Shown here one piece after another: positions 16,080-24,571 of a stretch of DNA of 50,496 nucleotides. Position 1 is the first letter of the stretch, and each line of letters starts with the position of its first letter. Source of the DNA: an uncultured Actinomycetes bacterium (GTDB lineage: Bacteria > Actinomycetota > Actinomycetes > Actinomycetales > Microbacteriaceae); assembly GCA_903920435.1 (NCBI GenBank), contig CAIXMB010000140.1, forward strand, positions 1-50,496. Reading direction: 5' to 3'. The position numbers and the translations under genes were made by a program. The notes below the pieces were generated by a model. It had not been told where the DNA came from, did no database searches, and was given only the letters and a program-made list of their open reading frames with translations.

Positions 16080-17076
16080 CGCCGCTTCGCCACGCAATAG
16101 AGACCTGCTGCCGGGTCTGGGGCTCGCGCTGGCCGGCTTCGTGCTCGCGAGTCTCGCGCACTGGGCCCTGCCCGCGGTGCCGACGCTCACGGCCTGCGTC
16201 GTGCTCGGCATCGTGTTCGCCGCGCTGCCGTGGGGCCACGACGTCATGCGGCCGGGGCTCGCGGTCGCGGCCCGCCGACTGCTGAGGCTCGGCATCGTGC
16301 TGCTCGGCTTCCGCCTGAGCCTTGCCGACATCGCGGGTCTCGGCTGGCTCGTTCTCGGCCTCATCGTCGCGATCGTGCTCGCGACGTTCTTCCTCACGCT
16401 CGGGCTCGGGCGTGCCTTCCGGCTGCCCGGCGACGAGCCGCTGCTGATCGCCGCGGGCTTCTCGATCTGCGGCGCCTCGGCGATCGGCGCCATGGCCGGG
16501 GTCACGAAGTCGAAGGACGCCGACCAGGCGACGCCCGTGGCGCTCGTGACGCTGTGCGGCACGCTCGCGATCGCCGTGCTGCCCGCGCTCGGCTCGCTCT
16601 TAGGCCTCGATGCCGAGCAGTTCGGCATGTGGACGGGGGCGAGCGTGCACGACGTGGGGCAGGTCGTCGCGACGGCGCAGGTCGCCGGGGCGTCCGCCCT
16701 CGCGATCGCCGTGGTCGTGAAGCTCACCCGCGTGGCACTGCTGGCTCCGATGGTGGCGATCACCGGGCTCGTGCTGCGGCGGGAGGGGAGGCATCCGGCG
16801 ATCGTGCCGCTGTTCCTCGTGGGGTTCCTCGGTGCGGTCGTCGCGCGCACGTTCCTGCCGCTGCCGGCGGAGTTCATCAGCGCGACGGAGGACGTGCAGT
16901 TCCTGCTGCTCGGCCTCGCGCTGTTCGGGCTGGGCGCCGCGATCAGGCTCGGCACGCTCGTACGCACGGGCGCGCGGCCGCTCGCCGTCGCGGCGATCTC
17001 GTGGGTCGCGATCGCGGGGATGTCACTGGGCGCGGTATGGCTCGCGACTGCCACCGGGGTGCCCGCCCTGGGATGA
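16066..17076 (+). CDS. YeiH/UPF0324 family putative sulfate or anion exporter
   Basis: A 336-residue membrane protein with about ten hydrophobic helices. The family signature FSICGASAIGAMAGV and the segment ASVHDVGQVVATAQVAG identify the YeiH (putative sulfate exporter) family. The substrate is not established; in some bacteria relatives are linked to sulfur or taurine metabolism. The start is a TTG at 16066, inside the end of the MarR gene, indicating translational coupling. A later start is possible but would remove only the short cytoplasmic N-terminus. Confidence 0.85.
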   Translation: MTSTSAASPRNRDLLPGLGLALAGFVLASLAHWALPAVPTLTACVVLGIVFAALPWGHDVMRPGLAVAARRLLRLGIVLLGFRLSLADIAGLGWLVLGLIVAIVLATFFLTLGLGRAFRLPGDEPLLIAAGFSICGASAIGAMAGVTKSKDADQATPVALVTLCGTLAIAVLPALGSLLGLDAEQFGMWTGASVHDVGQVVATAQVAGASALAIAVVVKLTRVALLAPMVAITGLVLRREGRHPAIVPLFLVGFLGAVVARTFLPLPAEFISATEDVQFLLLGLALFGLGAAIRLGTLVRTGARPLAVAAISWVAIAGMSLGAVWLATATGVPALG

Positions 17077-17085
17077 GCCTCGCGG

Positions 17086-17850
17086 TCAGCCCTCGAAGCC
17101 GATGAGCCGACCGGCCATCGGTGCGAGCAGCCGCTTGGGCACGAGGCGGGTGCCCCACGCGGCGACCGCGTTCGCCGCCCCCGAGACGACGTGCGGCGGG
17201 GTCGAGCGCCGGTCGAGGGCGCGCATGGCCGTCGCGATGACCTGCTGTGCGGTCTGCTGACGGCCGACCGCGGCCTGGCTCGTGCCGACGACGTCGAAGA
17301 ACTCGGTGGCCGTGGCACCGGGCGCGAGGGCGGTGACCTTCACGCCGTGCCGGCGGGCCTCGGCCCACACCGCCTCGGTGAAGCTCATGACGAAGGCCTT
17401 GGAGGCGCCGTAGACGGCCATGCCCGGAATGGGCTGGAACGCCGCGGTGCTGGCGACGTTCACGATGCCGCCGAAGCCGTTCGCGATCATGGCCGGCAGG
17501 AAGGCGCGCGTCGCGTCGACGACCGCGGCGACGTTGAGTGCCACTTCCTGCGCGAGCCGCTCGGGCGCCTCGTCGACGAGTGCGCCGTGCGTGCCGAAGC
17601 CCGCGTTGTTCACGAGCAGGTCCACCGGGCCCGCGGCGTCGAACAGGCGCTTGCCCGCCTCGGGCAGCGAGAGGTCGATAGTGACCACCTGCACGTTCAC
17701 GGGCAGCGACGCTGCGAGCTCCTCGAGGCGGTCGGTGCGGCGGGCGGCGAGGACGAGGTCGGAGCCGCGCGCGGCGAGCACGCGGGCGAACTCCACGCCC
17801 AACCCGGCCGAGGCTCCCGTGACGAGGGAGCGCTGTGGGGTGAAGGTCAT
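17086..17850 (-). CDS. Short-chain dehydrogenase/reductase
   Basis: A 254-residue classical SDR. The nucleotide motif TGASAGLG is at residues 11-18, followed by NNAG, the catalytic Ser in NVASTAAFQ, and YGASK with the Tyr and Lys. The arginines after the first strand (ARRTDRLEEL) suggest NADP(H). The substrate cannot be told from sequence. The ATG overlaps the stop of the upstream TMEM175-like gene by four bases, so the pair is translated together. It converges with the YeiH gene nine bases apart. Confidence 0.88.
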   Translation of the reverse strand: MTFTPQRSLVTGASAGLGVEFARVLAARGSDLVLAARRTDRLEELAASLPVNVQVVTIDLSLPEAGKRLFDAAGPVDLLVNNAGFGTHGALVDEAPERLAQEVALNVAAVVDATRAFLPAMIANGFGGIVNVASTAAFQPIPGMAVYGASKAFVMSFTEAVWAEARRHGVKVTALAPGATATEFFDVVGTSQAAVGRQQTAQQVIATAMRALDRRSTPPHVVSGAANAVAAWGTRLVPKRLLAPMAGRLIGFEG

Positions 17851-18485
17851 GGCTTCTTCCTGCTTCCGAGACGCGGGACGATGATGGAGATCGGGATGAG
17901 CGCGAGCCACGAGTACATGGCGATGTTCGCGTCCCAGAAGATCGCGATGACGATCGAGATGCCGAACACCGCCGGTACGACGAGCAGGTTGCGGCCGACG
18001 AACCGGTACATGTCGGGCTCGACGAGCTTGTCGATCATGCCATGGCGCCAGGCGTAGGCCCACATCGCGAACTGCACGAGGCTCAGGGATGCCACGACCG
18101 CCGCGTACAGCACCACCGACGGCACCTCGCCCGGGTACTCGCTCATCAGGCTCGTCGGGAACGGCGTGAACGCCACGAGGAACAGCAGCACGAAGTTGAG
18201 CTGGATCAGCCGGCTGTCGAACCCGTTGATCACCCGGAACTTGCGGTGGTGCCCGTTCCAGTTCAGCGCGATGACCGCGAACGAGATGACGTACGCGAGG
18301 AACCCCGGCAGCAGCGAGACGATCACCTCGCCCGACGTCTCGCCGTTGTCGACCTCGGGCACGCGCAGGTCGACGACGAGCAGCGTCATCGCTATCGCGA
18401 ACACCGCGTCGCTGAAGAACACGACGCGCTCGGTCATGCGGCCGTGGCCGAAGATCGCGGCGTACCGCGCCCGCAGGGATGGCAT
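17847..18485 (-). CDS. TMEM175-like (DUF1211) potassium channel family protein
   Basis: A 212-residue protein with six hydrophobic helices. Its first helix carries RVVFFSDAVFAIAMTLLVVD, the signature FSD motif of bacterial TMEM175 channels, which form K+-conducting tetramers. The arrangement of a single six-helix unit fits the bacterial form. It starts at ATG 18485 with a TAGATT hexamer six bases upstream that is shared, as part of a palindrome, with the divergent P450 gene. The SDR follows with a four-base overlap. Confidence 0.85.
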   Translation of the reverse strand: MPSLRARYAAIFGHGRMTERVVFFSDAVFAIAMTLLVVDLRVPEVDNGETSGEVIVSLLPGFLAYVISFAVIALNWNGHHRKFRVINGFDSRLIQLNFVLLFLVAFTPFPTSLMSEYPGEVPSVVLYAAVVASLSLVQFAMWAYAWRHGMIDKLVEPDMYRFVGRNLLVVPAVFGISIVIAIFWDANIAMYSWLALIPISIIVPRLGSRKKP

Positions 18486-18491
18486 GCCCTC

Positions 18492-18505
18492 AATCTAGCT
18501 AGATT
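18492..18505. promoter_or_regulatory. Perfect palindrome forming divergent -10 elements
   Basis: AATCTAGCTAGATT is a perfect 14-base palindrome. Read leftward it supplies TAGATT six bases before the TMEM175 ATG; read rightward it supplies TAGATT seven bases before the P450 GTG. The whole intergenic region is 27 bases, so both genes must use this element or nothing. Confidence 0.6.
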
Positions 18506-18512
18506 GGGCAGC

Positions 18513-19763
18513 GTGCCAGTAGCCGAGGATCTCATCGCCCCCGTGCGCGAGCGCACGCTCAACCCCCTCACCGACGGAATCGGCAGCAGCGCCCGCGCGC
18601 ACGAGCACCGCCTGCTGAGTGCGGCACGCCCCGCCCTGCCGTTCCTCAACTGGGTGGGCATGTTCGCCAAGCCCCTCCTCAAGGTGCCGGGCCTCGGCTG
18701 GATCACCGCCGACCCGCTCACCGCGCGCGCCGTGCTCACCGACCCCGACCACTTCACCCTCCTCAGCGAGGGCGGTGTCGGCCACCTGTGGGCGCAGATC
18801 CTGGGCGACTGGGTCTACGACCTGTTCGACGGCCCGGGCCACCACGACCTGCGCACCCGCAGCCGCGAGCTGTTCACCGAGAAGACCAGCTTCGAGTTCG
18901 TCGAGCGCGCCTGGGGCAGTCGCATCACGGATGCCCGGCGCCAGTTCGACGCCGGCGAGCCCCTCGACCTCGCCGACCTGAGCCGCGTGCTCGTGGGGCA
19001 GATGGTCGTGACCCTGCTCGGCATGCCCGTGGCGGAGACCGACGACCCCGACGACGCCTACCGTGAGATCTTCCGCACTGGCGAGGAGCTGGCGGCGACC
19101 GCCCTCGGCACGACGGCCGACACCGTGCTGCCGCCCGAGAAGATCGCCGCCGCCCGCGTCATCGTCGAGAAGCTCACGGGCCATATCGACAGGGCGTTCG
19201 AGACCGCCTCGGGCGACACCATCATCGGGCGCTGCCGCGACCTGGGCCTGACGCTGCAGGAGACGAAGGGGCTGTCGACGCTGCTCATGGTGGCCGGCAC
19301 CGAGACCGCGGCATCCGCGATGTCGCGGACCGCCGCGCTGCTCTACGACACGGGTCAGCAGCACGCCCTGATCGCCAACCCGAAGCTCACGGAGAACGCG
19401 GTGCGCGAGGCGCTGCGCGTCACGTCGCCCGCGCCCATCATCGGGCGCTCGGTGCTCGCCGACCTGACCATCGGCAAGCACACGCTGCGGGCCGGCGAGC
19501 GCATCGTCGTGCTCACCTGGACCGCGAACAACCTCGCGGGCGACTACCGCGTCGACCGCGACTACATCCCGCAGAACCGCCAGCTCTGGTTCGGCGCGGG
19601 GCGCCACCTGTGCCTCGGCGGGCCGCTCGCGCGCGCCGAGCTCACCAAGATCATCGACATGCTCGTGGGCGATGGGCGCCCGTTCCGGATCGTGTCGCGC
19701 CGGTACGGCAAGCGCGTGCTCATCCCGGCCTATGAGAGCCTCGTGGTACAGAAGGGGGTCTGA
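18513..19763 (+). CDS. Cytochrome P450
   Basis: A 416-residue soluble bacterial P450 that would hydroxylate or otherwise oxidise an organic substrate using electrons from a ferredoxin partner. The I-helix motif is VAGTETAAS near residue 260, the ExxR motif is EALR, and the heme-binding segment FGAGRHLCLGGPLA contains Cys367. The start is a GTG at 18513, chosen from the TAGATT element at seven bases. It resembles the P450 at 24564-25709 in several places (VPGLG near the N-terminus, LWFGAG-H-CLG, and a C-terminal VLIPSY-like segment), so the two are probably related. No ferredoxin or reductase gene is nearby. The next gene begins two bases after its stop. Confidence 0.93.
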   Translation: MPVAEDLIAPVRERTLNPLTDGIGSSARAHEHRLLSAARPALPFLNWVGMFAKPLLKVPGLGWITADPLTARAVLTDPDHFTLLSEGGVGHLWAQILGDWVYDLFDGPGHHDLRTRSRELFTEKTSFEFVERAWGSRITDARRQFDAGEPLDLADLSRVLVGQMVVTLLGMPVAETDDPDDAYREIFRTGEELAATALGTTADTVLPPEKIAAARVIVEKLTGHIDRAFETASGDTIIGRCRDLGLTLQETKGLSTLLMVAGTETAASAMSRTAALLYDTGQQHALIANPKLTENAVREALRVTSPAPIIGRSVLADLTIGKHTLRAGERIVVLTWTANNLAGDYRVDRDYIPQNRQLWFGAGRHLCLGGPLARAELTKIIDMLVGDGRPFRIVSRRYGKRVLIPAYESLVVQKGV

Positions 19764-19765
19764 TC

Positions 19766-21346
19766 ATGAAGCGTCCCGTACTCCTCGCGGCGGTGGCCGT
19801 TCTCGTCGGGGCGCTCGTCGTCGCAGCGCCGCTCTCGGCGTCCGCGGCCGCGCCCGTGATCAGCGTCGTCTCGCCCGTTTCGATCACGGATGACTCCACG
19901 CCGGTATCGCCGTTCAGTGGCGACTCGATCGCCGACGCCGACAACGACACCCTGAGCGTCTCGGTGTCATGGACGAGCGGCGGCACCGTCGCAGGGTCGG
20001 CGAGCCCGGTCTCGACCTCGGGCGCTCCGGCGGCCGTCACGACGTGGCTCCGGGCACTCGTGTACACGCCGGCGGTCGGCGTCACGACCACCGCATCCTT
20101 CACCATCAGCGTCGACGACGGCGGCGGCGCCGTCACCGACAGCTCGGTCTCGGTGCAGGTGACCGCCGTTGCGGTCGACCTGCACATCGGGGCCTCCGGC
20201 ACGGGAACGTACGGCGGTGCGGCAACGGTCAGCCCCGTGTATCCGTCGGGCATGACCGGGGTGGATACCTCGGGCGTCGTGTGCACCTCGACGACGACCG
20301 CGACCGACCCCGCCGGCACCTACGCGACCGCGGGACAGTGCTCCGGTGCCGCGTCGCTCCCCGGTTTCACCTACAACTTCATCTACGACCTCGGCGCGGT
20401 CGTCATCGACAAGGCGCCACTCACGGTGACGGCGTCCACGGTGTCAGGGATGTACGGCTCGCTGCCGACGCCGACGCCGGGCTACTCGGGGCTGGTGAAC
20501 GGCGAGACGTCGGTCGCCGGCATCGCGTGCACGACGGTCGCGCCGGTCGTGCCGTCGGCGCCCACCCGGTGCTCGGGCACCGCCGCCAACTACTCGCTCA
20601 CCTTCGTCGACGGCACCGCGACCGTCACGCAGGCGCCGCTCACCCTCACACCGTCGAACGCTCAGGCCACGTACGGCTCCCTCGCGCCGGTGACCGCGAC
20701 CCCGACGGGGTTCGTGAGCGGAGACACCATGGCGTCGCTCACCACTCAGCCGACCTGCACGACCTCGGCGGGAGCCACCGCCCATGTCGGCGGCTACCCT
20801 GCGACCACCACGTGCGCCGGGGCCGTGGCGACCAACTACGCGATCAGCTATGGCGCTAGCGGCACGACGACGATCACGCCCGCGAGCCTCACGATCACCG
20901 CGCTCGGAAAGTCCCGCCTCGTGGGGCAGGCGAACGGAGACTTCTCCGCGACCACTGTCGGGTTCGTCAACGGCCAGACCATCGCCAACCTCACCGGGAC
21001 CCTGCGGTTCACGACCGCGGCCACTGCCGCGAGCGGACCCGGCAGCTACCCCGTGCAGCCCTCCGGCGTCAGCTCGACCGACTACGCCATCACCTTCGTG
21101 CCGGGCGTCGTCACCGTCACCGCGGTCGCACCCACACCGACCCCCACGCCGACGGCGACGGTCACCCCGTCTCCGTCGCCCAGCCCCACTCCCACGCGCA
21201 CCCCGGCTCCGACCCCGACCCCCACGCCCGACCCGACGCCGACCTCGAACGACCTCGGCTGGGTGCCGTGGGTGATCGTGGTCGCGGGAGTCGTGTTCAT
21301 CGCGGCGATCGTCGCCATCATCCTGTGGCGGCGGCGAGCCGCCTAG
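19766..21346 (+). CDS. Surface protein with MBG-type repeats and C-terminal membrane anchor
   Basis: A 526-residue exported protein. It has a signal peptide (MKRPVLLAAVAVLVGALVV, cleavage probably after ASAAA), then an Ig-like or cadherin-like domain, and about three MBG-type beta repeats at roughly residues 140-450, each beginning with a phrase such as PLTVTAS or PLTLTPS and containing a YGSL segment. A Pro/Thr linker of about 40 residues follows, then one transmembrane helix (WVIVVAGVVFIAAIVAIILW) and a short RRRAA cytoplasmic tail. No sortase motif is seen. It begins two bases after the P450 stop, an unexpected partner for a cytoplasmic oxygenase. The role is probably adhesion or cell-surface structure. 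Confidence 0.8.
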   Translation: MKRPVLLAAVAVLVGALVVAAPLSASAAAPVISVVSPVSITDDSTPVSPFSGDSIADADNDTLSVSVSWTSGGTVAGSASPVSTSGAPAAVTTWLRALVYTPAVGVTTTASFTISVDDGGGAVTDSSVSVQVTAVAVDLHIGASGTGTYGGAATVSPVYPSGMTGVDTSGVVCTSTTTATDPAGTYATAGQCSGAASLPGFTYNFIYDLGAVVIDKAPLTVTASTVSGMYGSLPTPTPGYSGLVNGETSVAGIACTTVAPVVPSAPTRCSGTAANYSLTFVDGTATVTQAPLTLTPSNAQATYGSLAPVTATPTGFVSGDTMASLTTQPTCTTSAGATAHVGGYPATTTCAGAVATNYAISYGASGTTTITPASLTITALGKSRLVGQANGDFSATTVGFVNGQTIANLTGTLRFTTAATAASGPGSYPVQPSGVSSTDYAITFVPGVVTVTAVAPTPTPTPTATVTPSPSPSPTPTRTPAPTPTPTPDPTPTSNDLGWVPWVIVVAGVVFIAAIVAIILWRRRAA

Positions 21347-21355
21347 CGGTACCCG

Positions 21356-22264
21356 CTAGTCGTGGGTGGGGTGCTCGTGCGCCCCGTGGCCGGCGGGCTC
21401 GAGCTGGAAGGTCGAGTGCTCGATCTGCACGGCGAAGTGCGCCGAGACGCAGTGCTGCAGGTCGTCGAGCATCCGGGCGTTGTGCCCGTCGTAGAAGCAC
21501 TCGTCGTCGACCACGACGTGGGCCGTGAGCACCGGCAGCCCGGTGGCAATCTGGCTCACGTGCAGGTCGTGCACCGCCTGCACGTGGGGCAGTTCGAGCA
21601 GGTGGTCGCGCACCGAGTCGAGGTCGAGGCCCTTGGGCGTCGACTCGAGCAGGACGCTCGTCGTGTCGCGCAGCAGGAGCACCGCCCGCGGCAGGATGAG
21701 GGCGCCGATGAGGATCGCCGCTATCGCGTCGGCGAGCTGGAACCCGGTGGTCGCGATCACGATCGCTGCCGCGATGACGGCGAGCGAGCCGAGCGCGTCG
21801 TTGAACACCTCGAGGAACGCGGCGCGGAGGTTGAGGTTCTTCGACCGGCTCGAGGCGAGCACCGCGATCGACGCGACGTTGCCGAGCAGGCCGATGACGC
21901 CGAACACCACGAGCTGGGTGCCCGCGATCTCCGGAGGGTCGATGAGGCGCTGCACGGCCTCGACGAGCACGAAGATGCCGACCGCGAGCAGGATCGCGGC
22001 CTGGGCAGTCGCGCCCAGAACCTCGGCGCGCGCCATGCCCCACGTGCGCTTCGAGTTCGCGGGACGCCGCACGAGGGTCGCCGCGGTGAGGGCGACCGCG
22101 AGGCCGCCCGCGTCGGTGAGCATGTGGGCGGCGTCCACGAGCAGCGCGAGACTGCCCGTGATGATCGAGCCGACCACCTCGGCGACGAGCACGGCGGCGG
22201 TGATACCGAGGGCTATGGCCAGGCGTCGGCGGCCCGAACTCTCGTGCTCGTGGTCGTGGCTCAT
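21356..22264 (-). CDS. Cation diffusion facilitator family efflux protein (CzcD/ZitB-like)
   Basis: A 302-residue membrane protein that exports Zn2+ or similar divalent metal ions in exchange for protons. It has a His-rich N-terminus (MSHDHEHES), six transmembrane helices, the metal site in LLVDAAHMLTDAGG (Asp44, His47 or nearby, Asp51) with the matching second site in helix V, a cytoplasmic C-terminal domain, and a His-rich tail (GHGAHEHPTHD). The ATG lies one base after the oleD stop codon, so it may be co-transcribed with the ole-like genes, although its function is not obviously connected. Confidence 0.92.
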   Translation of the reverse strand: MSHDHEHESSGRRRLAIALGITAAVLVAEVVGSIITGSLALLVDAAHMLTDAGGLAVALTAATLVRRPANSKRTWGMARAEVLGATAQAAILLAVGIFVLVEAVQRLIDPPEIAGTQLVVFGVIGLLGNVASIAVLASSRSKNLNLRAAFLEVFNDALGSLAVIAAAIVIATTGFQLADAIAAILIGALILPRAVLLLRDTTSVLLESTPKGLDLDSVRDHLLELPHVQAVHDLHVSQIATGLPVLTAHVVVDDECFYDGHNARMLDDLQHCVSAHFAVQIEHSTFQLEPAGHGAHEHPTHD

Positions 22265-22265
22265 C

Positions 22266-23120
22266 TCACCATTGTTCCGCACCGACCAGCGAAGTGGGCC
22301 CGGGTTCGTACCCGAGCAGCTCTCGCGCCCGGGTGAGGTCGAGGGTGCGCTCGAGTCCGAGCTGCGAGACCGCGTAGCGCGTGAGCCTCGGTCGGCGCTG
22401 CAGCCTCTCGGCGACGGCGGCGGCCGCGAAGGCGGCGCGGTACGGGATCGAGTGCAGCGTGACATCCGGTCGCCCGCGCCGGGCGAGGAACTCGGTGAGC
22501 ACCGCAGACAGCAGCACGTCGGTGTCGTCGCCGACGTTGTAGACGCCCGCGGGGCCGGTGAGTGCGAGGGCGGCCGCGGCGGCGAGGTTTTCCACGTGGG
22601 TGAGCGTGTGCCGCACGCGCGCGCCCTCGGGCAGCACGAGGCGCGAGCCACGGATGCCCGCCAGCACGCGCGGCAGCAGCGTCGTGTCGCCCGGCCCGTA
22701 CACGGCGTGCGGCCGCAGTACCACGGCGTCGGTGGGCAGTTCCCCTTCGGCCGCGGCCTTCGACTCCGAGTAGCTGCTCAGGTATCTGGTCGGCAGCGGA
22801 GTGTCCTCCCGCACCTCGACCGACGGCACGAAGGCGTCGTACACGCTGGAGGTCGATACGTGCACGATGCGCGCGCCCGCCGCGCTCGCAACGACGTTGC
22901 GGGTGCCGATGCGGTTGACGAGCATCGCCTGCCCGAGCGGCGCCGTGTCGTCGGCGAGCGCCGCACAGTGCACCACCGCATCGACGCGGAGGTCGAACGG
23001 CCCCGCCGTGATGTCCCACTCCCGGCGCGTGAGCGGGGTGACGTCGTGGCCGTGCTCCCGCAGGTGGGCGGTGATCGCGCCGCCCACGAAGCCCGCGGCG
23101 CCGGTAACGGCGACCCTCAC
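22266..23120 (-). CDS. oleD: OleD-like NAD(P)-dependent reductase (epimerase-type SDR)
   Basis: A 284-residue extended SDR with TGAAGFVG at residues 6-13, STSSVYD, and the catalytic Tyr117-x-x-x-Lys121 (YSESK). In the olefin and beta-lactone pathways OleD reduces the 2-alkyl-3-keto acid made by OleA to a beta-hydroxy acid. The family alone would also include sugar epimerases, and the OleD assignment rests on its position as last gene after the OleC-like ligase, overlapping it by four bases, and on the OleA homologue upstream. It is shorter than the OleD proteins I recall (over 320 residues). GTG start. Confidence 0.75.
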   Translation of the reverse strand: MRVAVTGAAGFVGGAITAHLREHGHDVTPLTRREWDITAGPFDLRVDAVVHCAALADDTAPLGQAMLVNRIGTRNVVASAAGARIVHVSTSSVYDAFVPSVEVREDTPLPTRYLSSYSESKAAAEGELPTDAVVLRPHAVYGPGDTTLLPRVLAGIRGSRLVLPEGARVRHTLTHVENLAAAAALALTGPAGVYNVGDDTDVLLSAVLTEFLARRGRPDVTLHSIPYRAAFAAAAVAERLQRRPRLTRYAVSQLGLERTLDLTRARELLGYEPGPTSLVGAEQW

Positions 23121-24571
23121 ACGAGACCCCGCAGCGCGGCACGGTCGAGCTTCTGGCTGCGCCCCTTGGTCGGCAGCGCGTCGAGCGTCACGATGCGATC
23201 GGGCATGACTGCGGCGTCGATCAGCCCCGGCAGCGCGGCGGCGACGCGGGACGCATCGCCCACGATCGCCAGCACGAGCTCGTCGTCGCCGATGTCGTTC
23301 GGCACCCCGACGAGCGCCGCCGCTCGTACGCCCGGGATGCCCGCGATCACCGGCTCGTACAGCCCCGGGTACACGTTGGTCGTGCCGCGGATGAACATGT
23401 CCTTGCTGCGTCCGCCCAGGATCACCCGGCCGCCCTCGATGCGCGCGAGGTCGCCGGTGCGCAGCTCGGTGAGCGGAGCCTCGCCGAGGTAGCCGCCGAG
23501 CCCCTCCCCCGCGACGACCAGCTCGCCGTCGTCGATGCGCGCGTCGACGGCCTCCATGAGCTCGCCCACGTAGTCGCCGGCGCCGTCGAACGCGAGCTTC
23601 TCGTCACCGTCCGCGATCGCCACCGGCAGGATCTCCGTCATGCCGTAGATCGCCCGGATGCCCGTGCCCGGAAGTTGCGCGCGCACCCGCTCGAGCAGCG
23701 GCCGCAGCACGGGGGCACCCCCGATGAGCACCAGGCGCAGCTCCGCCCGCACGTCCGAGGTGAGCAGCGCGTCGAGTGCCGCCGGCACGGCGAACAGCAC
23801 GTCGGCACCGGCGAGGAGCGGCAGGTACTTGTCGGGCTTCGCACCGGGGTCGGCGCCCGCGGGAGGCAGCACCCAATGCGCGCCGGCGATGAGCGCGGGG
23901 ATGCCGACCATCAACTGGTCGGTGAGCACGACCTCCCCGGGTACGAAGCCCACGTGGGCGGCGAAGTCGGCGAGCCCCGTACCGAGGGAGGCCCGCGAGT
24001 GCACGACGGCCTTCGGGTGCGCTGTTGTGCCGGAGGTGAAGATGATGAGCGCCTCGACGCCGGGTTTCGATACAGCCGCGGGCGGCCTACTCAACCCGCG
24101 CAACCGGAGCGCGCCGCGCGGCACCCCGGGCAGCCACGGCCCGGAGTAGATGTGGCGGGCATCCGGCACGACGCTGCGGTAGTCGGGCAGGTCGATGCCC
24201 CGTGACCGAGCCAGGCGCCGCAGCGGCCCGCGCGACACCGCGTAGAGCAGCGACTCGGCGGCCACCCACTTCGGCGCCGCGAGCCCTGCCCGCGCGCGGA
24301 ACATCGCCTCGCCCGCCCCCGGGTCGGCGAACACGATGGTGCCGCCGGCCGCGATCGTGCCGAGGGCGAGGCAGATGCCGTCGAGGCCGGGGCGGACCGA
24401 GAACAGCATCCGGTCGCCCGGGAGCATGCCCTGCTCGGTGAGCGCGGCCGCGATGCCGTGGATGCGCGCACTCAGCTGACCGTAGCTGAGGGTGCGACGG
24501 CCGAGGGTCATCGCCGGCGCCCCGGGGGTGCGCTCGCACGCGTCGAGGAGGGCGGCGAGGATGTCAGGCAC
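23117..24571 (-). CDS. oleC: OleC-like AMP-ligase family enzyme (probable beta-lactone synthetase)
   Basis: A 484-residue member of the acyl-CoA synthetase superfamily. The P-loop is FTSGTTAHPKA at residues 178-188, the adenylate motif IYGMTE at 308-313, and TGDL at 372-375. The linker reads RSKDMFIRGTTNVYPGLYEP rather than the usual GFKI or GFNV-S-EVE form, and the C-terminus has GRSQKLDR. OleC enzymes look like ligases but use ATP to close a beta-hydroxy acid into a beta-lactone instead of making a thioester. The ole context supports that reading; a plain acyl-CoA or acyl-AMP ligase is the alternative. GTG start overlapping the P450 stop by eight bases. Confidence 0.75.
   Translation of the reverse strand: MPDILAALLDACERTPGAPAMTLGRRTLSYGQLSARIHGIAAALTEQGMLPGDRMLFSVRPGLDGICLALGTIAAGGTIVFADPGAGEAMFRARAGLAAPKWVAAESLLYAVSRGPLRRLARSRGIDLPDYRSVVPDARHIYSGPWLPGVPRGALRLRGLSRPPAAVSKPGVEALIIFTSGTTAHPKAVVHSRASLGTGLADFAAHVGFVPGEVVLTDQLMVGIPALIAGAHWVLPPAGADPGAKPDKYLPLLAGADVLFAVPAALDALLTSDVRAELRLVLIGGAPVLRPLLERVRAQLPGTGIRAIYGMTEILPVAIADGDEKLAFDGAGDYVGELMEAVDARIDDGELVVAGEGLGGYLGEAPLTELRTGDLARIEGGRVILGGRSKDMFIRGTTNVYPGLYEPVIAGIPGVRAAALVGVPNDIGDDELVLAIVGDASRVAAALPGLIDAAVMPDRIVTLDALPTKGRSQKLDRAALRGLV

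Noticed and set aside
15558-17318. A 586-codon minus-strand frame
   Set aside because: It is antisense to the MarR and YeiH genes, both of which show clear family motifs, and has low-complexity Ser/Arg/Pro composition.
21130-21243. Tandem Pro/Thr codon repeats as a DNA repeat array
   Set aside because: They encode a flexible linker before a membrane helix, and the same occurs at 44885-44960; there is no spacer pattern as in CRISPR.
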